This document shows, piece by piece, positions 7,829-17,438 of a stretch of 64,000 nt of DNA; within the stretch, counting starts at the first letter, position 1; each line of letters begins with the position of its first letter. The translations under genes and the position numbers were made by a program. The notes under the pieces were generated by a model, which saw only the letters and a list, made by a program, of their open reading frames with translations, was not told the DNA's origin and searched no databases. Source of the stretch: Bacteroidota bacterium (GTDB taxonomy: Bacteria > Bacteroidota > Bacteroidia > NS11-12g > UBA955); contig CAUJCT010000019.1 of the NCBI GenBank assembly GCA_963169345.1, positions 5,001 through 69,000 of the forward strand. The letters run 5' to 3'.

Positions 7829-9916
7829 TCAATCTGCAAATATTACCTTTTTATTGAAAATTTGGTTATTTGATTTTATTTTTAATACGTAAATGCCCGA
7901 AGAAATTGACAAATCTCTGTTCCAAACCAAGTGAATTTGTCCATTTTGGTCGGTTTCTTGCAAAATTGTGGCAATTCTTTTTCCTTCTATATTCTCTAAC
8001 CAAACTTCGGTTGTGCCACTTGAATTGACATAATCGATGTTTAAAAGATTCTCACTTGGATTTGGATATACATTCAATTCAATGCTCTTTTCAATTTCAG
8101 TAACATCTGTATTGAATTGACCAATATTAATAGCATCAAGATAAATTGGATTGCCTTGATTTCCTGTAATCTCTATCATGAACGATACATTGCTGTCGTT
8201 TTCATAAGCGTTTAAACTGAATGAAATCTGCTTCCACATATTGCTTGATGTTGGCGTAAATCCTGTCGAAGTAGCTGTGGTATAAGAAATGAAATTGGCG
8301 TTTCTGTATAAGAACTGTGTCCAGTTGTTATCGCATCCTCTGGAGTAGTAAATTCTCAATTCTTCAGTTGAAGTAGTCGACTTTCTCTGAGTGGCTACCA
8401 TGAAAGATATTTTTGGATTTTTACCGCTCAAAGGACGTAAGTCGATTGCAGGAGTTACCAGTTGGAAACGCTGTCCCATAGGAACCGTAGTGGATATTGG
8501 TGCTTTAAGGCATGCTGAATTTTTATAGGCAGTTACAGTTGTATCTCTTACAAATTTATAAGTTCCTGCATCCAGAATCGACCATCCAGTGGCAACATTC
8601 CAGGTTGGACTCTCAAAGTTTTGATATACGCTAGGTTTGTCTATAGCAACACGAGGTTTTACTGTTATGTACTCTTCAACTGCCAATGTATTTGAACCAT
8701 TGCCGTTGGATACCATTAAAGTAACTTTGTATTTACCAGGCTGGCTATAAGTTACAACCGGAGTGTCTTTATTGGTTGATGTAATGTTTGCGCCTTGCAA
8801 GGTCCATTGTCTGGATGTTACCAAAGCTTTACATGATATGTCGTAGAATGAAACTGCTTCACCAACACAGACTTCTTTTTTGCTGCTGCTGAAAAATGCT
8901 ACTGGTGCAGTATTGCTGTAATTAATACCTGTTGCTATCAGGTTATTGGCTGAAACCAATGATATACGGAACGTATAATTGGTTAAGGTACTGTGCATGA
9001 TGCTCTTTTGATTGATGGTAAACATCGCCTGACAGGTACCTGTTGAGTAATCCATAAAGTTTTCCCACTGGTCAATTAAGTCTGGTGCATCTGTATTGCA
9101 AGAATTGCCATTAACAGGGCAGGAGGCATTTGTAAATGTTCCAGCAACCGGTGGTGTATCTGCACAACGATCGCCGGCTGATGCACCTGTTCCTGAACAT
9201 CCATCCTCAAAAGTGTGAAGCAAACCTAAATAGTGACCAACTTCATGTGTCAATGTTCTGCCTGCTCCCGAAACTACTGCGGTACCAATTGTACCAACGT
9301 AATCTGCACGCATCACTATACCATCCATGTTACCTAAACCTCCGGCAACTGCATAAGGCAGATAGGCATACCCTAAAGTTATTCCTCCTGAACCACTCTG
9401 GTCTTTGATTGAACTTACTGTCCAGATATTGAGGTATTTTCTGTTATCCCATCTTGCACCTGAAATCGACTTAACATTGTCTCTGGCATCTACGTGCAAA
9501 GGACTATACACTCGGTTGATACCATTTGTACAATTGCCTTGTGGGTCTATTCTTGCCAGTCTGAATTCGATTTCGCAATCGGCTGTAACACCTGTAAACT
9601 GTGAACGAATACTGGTTCTGTTGGTGTTTTTAAAACTAAAGTCTTCATTCAAAACTCTTATCTGATCTTCAATCTGAGCTTGTGTAATGTTCTCTGGTCC
9701 GTTGGTATGGATTACGTGAAAAACGACTGGAATGATAAATTTGGTGGCCCTTTTTGTTTGACCAACCTGTGCGACATTGTTATAAAAAGTCTCTTCTATC
9801 TGCTGAATAGAAGGATTTGTTTGCTTGGCTTCCTTGTGATAGTGGTCCGTAAGACATTGGGATTGAACACTGCTGCTAAAAATGGTCAAAACACTGATTA
9901 ACGCTAACTTTTTCAT
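7829..9916 (-). CDS. Secreted M43-family metalloprotease with PKD domain and T9SS tail
   Basis: A 695-residue exported protease. Residues 1-19 form a signal peptide. The catalytic domain (about 60-330) carries the metzincin zinc motif HEVGHYLGLLH, with His224, Glu225, His228 and His234, typical of the pappalysin (M43) family, plus several Cys pairs. A PKD-like domain follows (about 340-425). Then comes a MAM/jelly-roll-like region (about 430-610, WSILDAGTYKFVRDTT and LDAINIGQF) and a C-terminal type A sorting domain (NVYPNPSENLLNIDY to the end). The product is therefore expected to cross the outer membrane through the type IX system. It lies just downstream of aroC but is not functionally related. 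Confidence 0.9.
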   Translation of the reverse strand: MKKLALISVLTIFSSSVQSQCLTDHYHKEAKQTNPSIQQIEETFYNNVAQVGQTKRATKFIIPVVFHVIHTNGPENITQAQIEDQIRVLNEDFSFKNTNRTSIRSQFTGVTADCEIEFRLARIDPQGNCTNGINRVYSPLHVDARDNVKSISGARWDNRKYLNIWTVSSIKDQSGSGGITLGYAYLPYAVAGGLGNMDGIVMRADYVGTIGTAVVSGAGRTLTHEVGHYLGLLHTFEDGCSGTGASAGDRCADTPPVAGTFTNASCPVNGNSCNTDAPDLIDQWENFMDYSTGTCQAMFTINQKSIMHSTLTNYTFRISLVSANNLIATGINYSNTAPVAFFSSSKKEVCVGEAVSFYDISCKALVTSRQWTLQGANITSTNKDTPVVTYSQPGKYKVTLMVSNGNGSNTLAVEEYITVKPRVAIDKPSVYQNFESPTWNVATGWSILDAGTYKFVRDTTVTAYKNSACLKAPISTTVPMGQRFQLVTPAIDLRPLSGKNPKISFMVATQRKSTTSTEELRIYYSRGCDNNWTQFLYRNANFISYTTATSTGFTPTSSNMWKQISFSLNAYENDSNVSFMIEITGNQGNPIYLDAINIGQFNTDVTEIEKSIELNVYPNPSENLLNIDYVNSSGTTEVWLENIEGKRIATILQETDQNGQIHLVWNRDLSISSGIYVLKIKSNNQIFNKKVIFAD

Positions 9917-9990
9917 TATTTACCTTAGGTTGTTATTTACTTTGTTTTTATTTAGACTCTCGAATGTTAAAACATTCTGTCATAATTCTG

Positions 9991-11049
9991 TCATATTTTA
10001 GTGAATTTAAGGTTTAAAAGGCTGTGATCAGCTACCACCAAGGCTGTCATCGCTTCCACAATTGGCACAGCCCGTGGCAAAACACATGGATCATGCCTTC
10101 CTTCAATTATTAACTCCCGTATTTCTCCATCGGTGTCCATAACATTTTGTGGTTTAGAAATACTGGAAACAGGTTTAAAAGCTGTCAGAAATTCTATGGA
10201 ATGTCCATTGCTGATTCCTGCCGTTATACCTCCCTCTTTGTTATCGAGGCTTAATGCCCCATCATTGTATTCACTTCCGTACATTAAGGTACTCGCAAAT
10301 CCTTTTCCAAACTCAATGCCTTTTACAGCATTAATGCTGAATATCGATTTTGCAAGGTCTGCATTCAGTTTGTCAAATAAAGGCTCTCCAAAGCCAACAG
10401 GACAATTTGTCACTTTTGTAGCAATTGTGCCTCCCAAACTATCCCCACTGTCTCTGGCTTGTTTGATCTTTTCCTCCATTTTTGCGGAGATAGCCGGTAC
10501 CGGACAGCGCACTATCGATTGCTCTGCCTGACTCCAGTCAACAGTATAAATTTCAGGAACATTGATATCGTGCACAGAGGCTACAACAGACTGGATTTGA
10601 CAATCGAAGGATTTAATCAATAACAGTTTTGCAAGAGCACCAGCTACTACCCAGGAGGCTGTAGTTCTTGCACTGCTTCTTCCTCCGCCTTTGTAATCAC
10701 GGATACCATACTTCTTGTCATAAACAAAATCGGCATGACCAGGACGGTACACCGATTTCAACTGTTCGTAATCTTTAGAATTGTGGTCGTTATTAGGTAT
10801 TAGAAAAGCTATTGGAGCACCAGTGCTTTTACCATTAAAAACGCCTGAAATTATTTCACAGGCATCCGATTCATTTCGCTTGGTACTTAATTCAGATTGC
10901 CCTGGTCTTCTTCTCTTCAATTCCTGGTCAATAAAATTGAAATCAATTTCGATATTGGCAGGAAAACCATCCAGCACACCTCCGATAAAAGGTCCATGAG
11001 ACTCCCCAAAAGAGGTAAAAACAAGACTTTTTCCTATGCTGTTGGCCAT
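9991..11049 (-). CDS. aroC: Chorismate synthase
   Basis: A 352-residue enzyme that converts EPSP to chorismate with reduced FMN, the last step of the shikimate pathway. Signatures are the N-terminal FTSFGESHGPFIGGVLDGFP, the RRRPGQSELSTKR segment, YRPGHADFVYDKKYGIRDYK with the GGGRSSARTTASWVVAGALA motif, and a C-terminal GRHDPCVLPRAVPIVEAM. Length and motifs are normal. A 21-base gap holding the rny terminator separates it from the upstream rny gene, so it likely has its own promoter or depends on read-through. Confidence 0.96.
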   Translation of the reverse strand: MANSIGKSLVFTSFGESHGPFIGGVLDGFPANIEIDFNFIDQELKRRRPGQSELSTKRNESDACEIISGVFNGKSTGAPIAFLIPNNDHNSKDYEQLKSVYRPGHADFVYDKKYGIRDYKGGGRSSARTTASWVVAGALAKLLLIKSFDCQIQSVVASVHDINVPEIYTVDWSQAEQSIVRCPVPAISAKMEEKIKQARDSGDSLGGTIATKVTNCPVGFGEPLFDKLNADLAKSIFSINAVKGIEFGKGFASTLMYGSEYNDGALSLDNKEGGITAGISNGHSIEFLTAFKPVSSISKPQNVMDTDGEIRELIIEGRHDPCVLPRAVPIVEAMTALVVADHSLLNLKFTKI

Positions 11050-11051
11050 AT

Positions 11052-11086
11052 TAAAAAAAAAGAACTTCGCTTATTTAGCGAAGTTC
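11052..11086 (-). terminator. Terminator of rny, built partly from its last codons
   Basis: On the minus strand a perfect 10-bp stem (11077-11086 with 11062-11071, arm GAACTTCGCT) and a 5-base loop are followed by a run of nine or more U. The rny stop codon at 11071-11073 falls inside the stem-loop, so the final codons of rny encode the first arm. Confidence 0.85.
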
Positions 11087-12615
11087 ACAGCTCTTTTTTC
11101 TCTGATGACTGTAATTTTTATTTGACCCGGATAAATCATTTCTTTCATGATTTTCTGGGAGATTTCAAAACTGAGATTATCAGCTTCTGTATCTGTTGCT
11201 TTTTCACTGTCAACCATTACGCGAAGCTCGCGGCCTGCCTGAATTGCAAAAGCTTTATCAACTCCTTTGAAACTCATGGCTAATGCTTCGAGATCTCTAA
11301 GTCGTTTGATGTAGTTTTCAGTATCTTCTCTTCTGGCACCTGGTCTTGAACCGCTGATAGCATCACAAGCCTGAATGATTGGAGAAAGCATACTGGTCAT
11401 TTCAATTTCGTCGTGGTGAGCTCCAATGGCGTTCACTACTTCAGGATGTTCGCCGTATTTTTCAGCCCACTTCATACCAAGCAATGCGTGTGGAGTTTCA
11501 GCATCATCTTCCGGCACTTTTCCAATATCGTGTAACAATCCTGCACGTTTGGCCAGTTTAGCGTTTAATCCTAATTCTGAAGCCATAGTAGCGCAAAGAT
11601 TAGCAACTTCACGTGAGTGTTTTAACAGATTCTGACCATAAGAAGAACGGTAACGCATACGACCAACCATACGAATCAGTTCAGGATGCAGTCCTGTGAT
11701 ACCTAAATCAACCACTGTTCTTTGACCAATTTCAATAATTTCCTGCTCTATATCTTTCTTGGTTTTTTCTACAATTTCTTCAATTCTGGCCGGGTGAATT
11801 CTGCCATCTGCAACAAGGCGGTGCAATGACAATCGGGCGATTTCTCTTCTTACAGGATCAAAACCTGACAATACAATTGCCTCTGGGGTATCATCCACAA
11901 TGATTTCAATACCGGTAGCTCCTTCAAGGGCACGGATATTACGACCTTCACGACCAATGATACGACCTTTGATATCGTCATTTTCAAGATTGAAAACCGT
12001 TACTGTGTTTTCAATAGCAGTTTCTGCAGCTGTTCTTTGAATGGTTTGAAGTACCACACGTCTGGCTTCTTTTGTAGCGTTAAGTTTGGCTTCTTCAATG
12101 ATGATTTTGCTTTGAGCAATGGCATCTGTATGCGCATCCGCTTTAACTGCTTCCAGCATTTGAGATTTAGCTTCCTCAACTGAAAGATTGGCAACTTTTT
12201 CAAGCATTTTGATTTGCTGCTGACGGCTTTGTTCTAGTTCATTCTCTTTTTTTGCAAGAGCACTTTGCTGAGTAGTTAATTGGTTTTTAACACGCTCAAG
12301 TTCGTCTTCTTTAACTTTGTATGACCTGATTCTGTCATCTAAAGATTGTTCTTTTTGTTTGATTCGGTTTTCTGCACTCTGAACTTCAGAATTCCTGCGT
12401 TGAACCTCTTTTTCATGTTCCGCTTTCAGAGCCAGGAATTTTTCCTTTGACTCCAGCATTTTACTTTGTTTGATGGCTTCAGCTTTGCTTTTTGCTTCCT
12501 CTAATAAAAGATTTGCTGCGGCTTGCTGTTGTTTCTTTACCAGTGGCATTCCGGCGAAATAGCCGATGAAAAGCCCTACCAGTAGTCCGATTGCGATGTA
12601 CATTAATACGCTCAT
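11071..12615 (-). CDS. rny: Ribonuclease Y
   Basis: A 514-residue membrane-anchored endoribonuclease that initiates mRNA decay. It has an N-terminal transmembrane helix ([19 protein letters not shown]), then a long charged coiled coil (about 30-200), then a KH RNA-binding domain ([20 protein letters not shown]). The HD domain contains the metal motif [10 protein letters not shown], preceded by the conserved [12 protein letters not shown]. The C-terminus [16 protein letters not shown] is typical. The gene lies downstream of zapA on the same strand with a 51-base gap, so the two may share a transcript. Confidence 0.95.
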   Translation of the reverse strand: MSVLMYIAIGLLVGLFIGYFAGMPLVKKQQQAAANLLLEEAKSKAEAIKQSKMLESKEKFLALKAEHEKEVQRRNSEVQSAENRIKQKEQSLDDRIRSYKVKEDELERVKNQLTTQQSALAKKENELEQSRQQQIKMLEKVANLSVEEAKSQMLEAVKADAHTDAIAQSKIIIEEAKLNATKEARRVVLQTIQRTAAETAIENTVTVFNLENDDIKGRIIGREGRNIRALEGATGIEIIVDDTPEAIVLSGFDPVRREIARLSLHRLVADGRIHPARIEEIVEKTKKDIEQEIIEIGQRTVVDLGITGLHPELIRMVGRMRYRSSYGQNLLKHSREVANLCATMASELGLNAKLAKRAGLLHDIGKVPEDDAETPHALLGMKWAEKYGEHPEVVNAIGAHHDEIEMTSMLSPIIQACDAISGSRPGARREDTENYIKRLRDLEALAMSFKGVDKAFAIQAGRELRVMVDSEKATDTEADNLSFEISQKIMKEMIYPGQIKITVIREKRAVNFAK

Positions 12616-12666
12616 TTCAATAGTATATATTTATATTATTGAATTGCCTGCAGGACTAATAAAAGC

Positions 12667-12975
12667 TTAAGGTTTTTCCGTTAGAATCTGTTCAATGGCT
12701 TCGATTTCAACCTCTATTGGAGTGAAATCCTGCACATGTTGCTGGTATTGTATGTTTTCATTCGACTTGTTCAAAGATTCTACTGTAAACTCCAAGGCAG
12801 CCATTGCAAGGCCGTCTATTTTGTCTTTTACAGAAAAATTGCTGTTGAAAAATCCCATTTTTTCATTCAATAGCTTTGCTGCTTTTCTTACGTATTCCTC
12901 TTCCCTGGCCTGAATTCTCAGTGGATATATCCTGTCACCTATATTCACTTTTATTGAGATATCGTTTTCTGCCAT
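12667..12975 (-). CDS. zapA: Cell division protein ZapA
   Basis: A 102-residue protein matching the ZapA family, which binds and bundles FtsZ at midcell. The conserved N-terminal strand pair (ISIKVNIGDRIYPLRI) is followed by the EEYVRKAAKLLNEKM helix and a long C-terminal dimerisation coil (KIDGLAMAALEFTVESLNK). Length is normal. The next gene on this strand is rny. A CTTG-containing near-match to the -7 box (TAGCCTTG on the minus strand, 13008-13015) lies about 35 bases upstream. Confidence 0.85.
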   Translation of the reverse strand: MAENDISIKVNIGDRIYPLRIQAREEEYVRKAAKLLNEKMGFFNSNFSVKDKIDGLAMAALEFTVESLNKSNENIQYQQHVQDFTPIEVEIEAIEQILTEKP

Positions 12976-13133
12976 TTGTTGATTCGCTTTTTATTAGCTT
13001 GACTGAACAAGGCTAATTCAAATGCAATTTTAAGTAAATTTTTCGACATTTTTTTTAAAAAATGAGCCCCTCTGGCAAAGGAATGACTTATTTAAGCCAT
13101 GAAAATTGGGCTATTCGTTTATATATCTGTTGT

Positions 13134-13748
13134 TTAAGTAACTGGAATCGGGCCTTCACGCAAGAGCTCAGGTGTCTCACTGCTGCAGTCGATAATAGCC
13201 GAACCCATCTGGCCGCCTATACCTGCATCTATTACCCAATTGATGTTTTGCCTGTAAGCCTTTTCCATTTCAAAAGGGTCTGTCATAATCACTTCTAGAT
13301 TGCCGGGTAAATGAACAGAGGCACTCACTAGTGGTTCACCGCACATTTCAACCAATTTTACAGGAATGGTATGGCCTGGTACCCTGATACCTATCGTTTT
13401 TCTGTTGTTTAAAAATAGTTTAGGTACCTTCGAGTTGGCTTTCAGTATAAATGTGAATGGACCGGGAAGATTTCTGTTCATCAGTTTGTAAGTGTTCTTG
13501 TCGAACTGAAGGGTATAGTCGCTGATGTGTTTTAAATCCGAACAAATGATTGACAGATTTGCCTTCTCAGGTTTTTTGCCAACCAGCCTGCAAATTTTTT
13601 CAATGCCGGTCCTGTTGGAAAGCAGACATACAAAACCGTATATCGTATCCGTTGGAATGATGATAACTTCACCCGATTTCAAAACACTGCACATTTGCTG
13701 CAGTTTTCTGTCATCAGGATTTTGCGGTATGATTTCCAACAGGGGCAT
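13134..13748 (-). CDS. YrdC/Sua5-domain protein, YciO-like
   Basis: A 204-residue protein with a single YrdC domain. It has the substrate-binding PTDTIYGFVCLLSN motif, an LVGKKPEKANLSIIC segment, a LPGPFTFILKA motif and a TIGIRVPGH motif. Members of this fold make threonylcarbamoyl-AMP for tRNA t6A modification, but the KKPEKANLS segment and overall pattern are closer to the YciO subgroup, whose role is less clear. It ends without the Sua5 C-terminal extension. It lies 8 bases downstream of the DUF3078 gene on the same strand, and co-transcription is likely. Confidence 0.8.
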   Translation of the reverse strand: MPLLEIIPQNPDDRKLQQMCSVLKSGEVIIIPTDTIYGFVCLLSNRTGIEKICRLVGKKPEKANLSIICSDLKHISDYTLQFDKNTYKLMNRNLPGPFTFILKANSKVPKLFLNNRKTIGIRVPGHTIPVKLVEMCGEPLVSASVHLPGNLEVIMTDPFEMEKAYRQNINWVIDAGIGGQMGSAIIDCSSETPELLREGPIPVT

Positions 13749-13756
13749 TAATATTC

Positions 13757-14803
13757 TTATAATTTGTCTCCAAATCGGGCAGAAAATCCAACTCCAAAGA
13801 AATTCTTCAATTGCCAGTTTCTTTGTGTGCCTTCTTCATCTGCAATGGTATCTACATCATAGTCCCATATCACTTGGTTAATCAAAGATACGGAAATATA
13901 TTTGTTTACCTTCATGTTGATGGTGTTCTGCCAGTTGATATCTATTCTTTCAGGAGCCATTGTCTTGTAGTTTTGGAAAAACTCCAGTCGTGATTGCCAG
14001 CTGATGTTTTTCATCACTTCTTTGTTAAATCCTAGATTGATGTACCAACCCAACTCTTTTCTGAAGGTTTGTCCGTCTTTAATCTTTTTAGGTGTAACAC
14101 CCATATACGAACCTGTTGTGTCGTATTCAGCAGGTGTCATACCATACAACCCCATATCAGCCAGTCTCTGCTCTCGCAAGATAGTGTATTTCGCCGTTAC
14201 CGGAGAAACATAAACTGAAAAATAGGAGGTAGGTTTATAGTCTATACCGACAGACAAATAGCCAAATCCCTGAGCAAGGAAATTGGAAACGTGGTTGTTT
14301 CTTCTCAGCACGTCAGTGGATTCGTAACCCGGAAACATCTGAGTGTTTAAACTGAATAAGATTGAATAGTTCAGTTTGTCATTGATTCTGCGTCCGTATT
14401 TGGTCAGGAAAACTAGCTTGTCTTCGTTCTTAATAAAAGGATTGGTTATTCTTTGACTTGGATTGGAAGGGTCATCGATTTTACCATCTCCGTTTCTCAT
14501 TAATCCATAAGCCAGATCCAAATAGTTTTCCCAGATTTGTTTACCCGATTTGTGTCTGTGGATGGCAAACAAACTGGATGTGGCAACAATAGAAGTGTTA
14601 TTGGTTCCACCCTGAGCCCAGTTTGAAAATGTTGTGTTAGAGAAATTCGTTGTAAAGAAGCCCCCTTTCACCCAACCTGTATCTTTGATATCCTTTACAG
14701 TGTTTCCTTCTGAGGCCTTTTTTTTGACATCCTCATCTGATTGTGCAAAAAGCGCACTGCAGCCTGTAAAAATCAGGCTGAAAATTAATTTAGAATATTT
14801 CAT
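13757..14803 (-). CDS. DUF3078 outer-membrane beta-barrel protein
   Basis: A 348-residue protein with a signal peptide (MKYSKLIFSLIFTGCSALFAQ, about residues 1-21). It resembles the Bacteroidota DUF3078 family: a WVKGGFFTTNFSNTTFSNWA opening near residue 45, then alternating amphipathic strands. The last strand ends KNFFGVGFSARFGDKL, a usual outer-membrane barrel C-terminus. The function of the family is unknown; outer-membrane location is predicted. The YrdC-domain gene follows closely. Confidence 0.75.
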   Translation of the reverse strand: MKYSKLIFSLIFTGCSALFAQSDEDVKKKASEGNTVKDIKDTGWVKGGFFTTNFSNTTFSNWAQGGTNNTSIVATSSLFAIHRHKSGKQIWENYLDLAYGLMRNGDGKIDDPSNPSQRITNPFIKNEDKLVFLTKYGRRINDKLNYSILFSLNTQMFPGYESTDVLRRNNHVSNFLAQGFGYLSVGIDYKPTSYFSVYVSPVTAKYTILREQRLADMGLYGMTPAEYDTTGSYMGVTPKKIKDGQTFRKELGWYINLGFNKEVMKNISWQSRLEFFQNYKTMAPERIDINWQNTINMKVNKYISVSLINQVIWDYDVDTIADEEGTQRNWQLKNFFGVGFSARFGDKL

Positions 14804-14824
14804 GTTCTATGTGTGATTTAAGTT

Positions 14825-14856
14825 AAAAAATAAATGCCGGAAGAGTTCCCGGCATT
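14825..14856 (-). terminator. Terminator of mscL
   Basis: On the minus strand an 8-bp stem (AATGCCGG arm, 14849-14856 with 14833-14840) with an 8-base loop is followed by a U-rich tract (complement of 14825-14832). It lies 22 bases after the mscL stop. Confidence 0.8.
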
Positions 14857-14878
14857 AAATAATAATGTCGATTAGTGA

Positions 14879-15178
14879 TTACTCTTCTTCTTTAATGGTC
14901 TCTTTTGCTTTGTTCATAATTTTTACAATGCTAAATAATACCATTGCAATGAGTAAGAACTTAATAGTAGCCGCAATAAATTTACCATACGTAAATGGTC
15001 CGGCTTTTAAATTTTCAATTTGATCAAATCCGCCAATCATAGCGATAATTGGCATAATGATGTCATCAACCAGTGATGTCACAATCGTTTGAAATGCACC
15101 ACCCAAAATTACGGCAACAGCTAAGTCAACTACGTTGCCTTTGTTAATGAACTCTTTAAATTCTGATATAAATCCCAT
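14879..15178 (-). CDS. mscL: Large-conductance mechanosensitive channel MscL
   Basis: A 99-residue inner-membrane channel that opens under hypo-osmotic stress. The N-terminal GFISEFKEFINKGNVVDLAV amphipathic segment leads into TM1 (VAVILGGAFQTIVTSLVDDI), then a short periplasmic loop, TM2 (AATIKFLLIAMVLFSIVKIM) and a charged C-terminal helix. It is shorter than E. coli MscL (136 residues), mainly in the loop and tail. The start at 15178 gives the canonical N-terminus; an upstream in-frame ATG (15220) adds 14 non-conserved residues and is rejected. A good terminator follows, so it is a single-gene unit. Confidence 0.9.
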   Translation of the reverse strand: MGFISEFKEFINKGNVVDLAVAVILGGAFQTIVTSLVDDIIMPIIAMIGGFDQIENLKAGPFTYGKFIAATIKFLLIAMVLFSIVKIMNKAKETIKEEE

Positions 15179-15347
15179 AATGTTTATTGATTTAATGCAA
15201 AAGTAAGAACATTCAAACAAAATTGAGTTAATTAAAAAGTTAAAATTAGCCCCATTTCATTCACAATACCGCAACATGCAGAAATAGAATTAAATATTTG
15301 TGTTTAAAAATTTGTTGAATGAATGAAAAAAGATGTTCAACGTATTC

Positions 15348-15384
15348 AAAAAAAAATCTTCCTGATTTTAACAGGAAGATTTTT
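15348..15384 (-). terminator. Terminator of sucC
   Basis: A 13-bp stem (15352-15364 with 15372-15384; AATCTTCCTG core) with a 7-base loop is followed on the minus strand by a U run. It is 19 bases past the sucC stop. The stem is A/U-flanked on both sides and could act in either direction. Confidence 0.85.
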
Positions 15385-15403
15385 CAAAATTTTTAAATTA
15401 TTA

Positions 15404-16615
15404 TTAAGCTAATACAGCTTTAACTTGTTCTGCAGCTTCTTTTAAGAGGATAGCAGATTTCACTTGTAATCCACTTTCGTCAATTAATTTTTTAGCTTCT
15501 TCAGCATTGGTGCCTTGCAATCTTACAATGATAGGGACATGGATATTGCCCATTTTTTTGTAAGCATCCACAACACCCTGAGCAACACGGTCGCATCTAA
15601 CAATACCACCAAAAATATTGATTAATATAGCTTTTACGTTAGGGTCACTTAAAATGATTTTAAATCCGGCTTCTACTGTTTCAGCATTGGCCGTTCCTCC
15701 AACATCCAGGAAGTTGGCAGGTTCACCACCGCTTAATTTAATGATGTCCATAGTGGCCATTGCCAAACCGGCACCATTCACCATACAGCCAACATTACCA
15801 TCGAGTTTAACGTAGTTAAGATTGTATTTTTTTGCTTCTACTTCAGTAGGATCTTCTTCACTTTCGTCTCTTAATGCTTCGTAATCTTTGTGACGGTACA
15901 ATGCGTTTTCGTCCAGGTCAACCTTAGCATCAACTGCAATGATTTTATCATCAGAAGTTTTTAATACCGGATTGATTTCAAACATGGCGCTATCGGTTTC
16001 TTCGTATGCTTTGTAAAGAGCAGTTACGAATTTTTCCATTTCTTTCTCTGCCTGACCGCTTAAACCAAGGTTGAAAGCGATTTTTCTTGCTTGAAAACCC
16101 TGAAAACCAATTTTAGGGTCAACCCATTCTTTGTGAAGTTTTTCAGGACTGTGTTCAGCAACTTCTTCAATGTCCATACCACCTTCAGTAGTGTAAATGA
16201 TGACATTCTGACCTTTTGCTCTGTCAAGCAAAACACTCATATAATATTCTTTTGGCTCGCTTGCACCGGGATAGAAAACATCCTGCGCTACCAATACTTT
16301 ATTGACTTTTTTACCCTTGGCTCCAGTTTGAATGGTTACCAAAGTATTTCCAAGCATATTGGAAGAAATAGTTTTAACATCATCAAGCGATTTGGCAACA
16401 GCAACACCTCTTTGTTCGCTGCCTTCTATTTTACCTTTACCTCTGCCGCCTGCGTGAATCTGGGCTTTAACAACAACCCATGAGCTGCCGGTTTGAGCCT
16501 GAATGTCTTTTGCTGCTTGTACTGCCGCTTCCGGAGTGTCTGCAACAATACCTTCCTGTATGGCAACACCATAGGATTTGAGGATTTGTTTCGCTTGATA
16601 TTCGTGAATATTCAT
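15404..16615 (-). CDS. sucC: Succinyl-CoA ligase (ADP-forming) beta subunit
   Basis: A 403-residue TCA-cycle enzyme subunit. It has an N-terminal ATP-grasp domain ([33 protein letters not shown]) and a metal-binding region (FEINPVLKT). The C-terminal ligase/CoA domain carries [18 protein letters not shown], the [12 protein letters not shown] motif and the [11 protein letters not shown] motif. The length fits the family (about 390-400). The alpha subunit gene sucD is not adjacent in this window, which is common in this phylum. It has its own terminator and diverges from lolD. Confidence 0.95.
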   Translation of the reverse strand: MNIHEYQAKQILKSYGVAIQEGIVADTPEAAVQAAKDIQAQTGSSWVVVKAQIHAGGRGKGKIEGSEQRGVAVAKSLDDVKTISSNMLGNTLVTIQTGAKGKKVNKVLVAQDVFYPGASEPKEYYMSVLLDRAKGQNVIIYTTEGGMDIEEVAEHSPEKLHKEWVDPKIGFQGFQARKIAFNLGLSGQAEKEMEKFVTALYKAYEETDSAMFEINPVLKTSDDKIIAVDAKVDLDENALYRHKDYEALRDESEEDPTEVEAKKYNLNYVKLDGNVGCMVNGAGLAMATMDIIKLSGGEPANFLDVGGTANAETVEAGFKIILSDPNVKAILINIFGGIVRCDRVAQGVVDAYKKMGNIHVPIIVRLQGTNAEEAKKLIDESGLQVKSAILLKEAAEQVKAVLA

Positions 16616-16709
16616 TTGCTTAAATGGTTATGGTTCGTTTAAAAACGTGGGCGAAATTACAAAAAATATTGTTTTGATATGAATAAAATATGAACCAATT
16701 TCGCGAAGC

Positions 16710-17360
16710 ATGATTCAAGCCAGGAATATTGTCAAATACTACGGTAAACTTCAAGTGCTTAAAGGCATTAATGTTGAAGTTAAAGACAAGGAGATTGTCT
16801 CTATCGTTGGCGATTCGGGAGCTGGTAAAACGACTTTATTGCAAATACTGGGGACTTTGGATTCGGCAAGCTCGGGCGAAGTACTCTATGATAATACGGA
16901 GGTTTCAAAACTGAAAAACAAAGCACTGGCTCAATTTCGAAATAAAAGTATTGGATTCATTTTTCAGTTTCACCAGCTTTTACCTGAATTTACTTGCCTT
17001 GAAAATGTATGTATTCCGGCTTATATTGCAGGTACTCCCAAAAAACAAGCGGAAGAAAAAGCGAAACAGTTGCTCGAATATCTCGGGCTCAGTCACCGAC
17101 TCACTCATAAACCTTCTGAACTATCGGGTGGCGAACAACAAAGATGTGCTGTGGCAAGAGCGCTTATCAATAATCCTAAAGTCGTTTTTGCGGATGAACC
17201 AAGTGGTAATCTGGATAGTAAAAATGCAAGCGAATTACACAAACTCTTTTTAAAGTTGAGAGATGACTTCGGACATAGCTTCGTCATCGTAACCCATAAC
17301 GAAGAATTTGCCAATATGGCGGATAGAAAACTGGTGATGAAAGATGGTTTGATACTATAG
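16710..17360 (+). CDS. lolD: ABC transporter ATP-binding protein, LolD-like
   Basis: A 216-residue ATPase. Walker A is GDSGAGKTT (about residues 34-42), the signature is LSGGEQQR (about 136) and Walker B is [13 protein letters not shown]. The Q-loop context [20 protein letters not shown] is typical of the LolD/MacB/FtsE group, and in Bacteroidota this sequence type is usually LolD. It would power release of lipoproteins from the inner membrane to the periplasmic carrier. No LolC/E permease gene is next to it, so the assignment rests on sequence type. Confidence 0.8.
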   Translation: MIQARNIVKYYGKLQVLKGINVEVKDKEIVSIVGDSGAGKTTLLQILGTLDSASSGEVLYDNTEVSKLKNKALAQFRNKSIGFIFQFHQLLPEFTCLENVCIPAYIAGTPKKQAEEKAKQLLEYLGLSHRLTHKPSELSGGEQQRCAVARALINNPKVVFADEPSGNLDSKNASELHKLFLKLRDDFGHSFVIVTHNEEFANMADRKLVMKDGLIL

Positions 17361-17438
17361 TCTTAATTAGAATTTTCTAAAACACTTATTTAGACAAGTA
17401 CTGTTATAAATACACTGTGTAAACTATCTTTCACTGTT

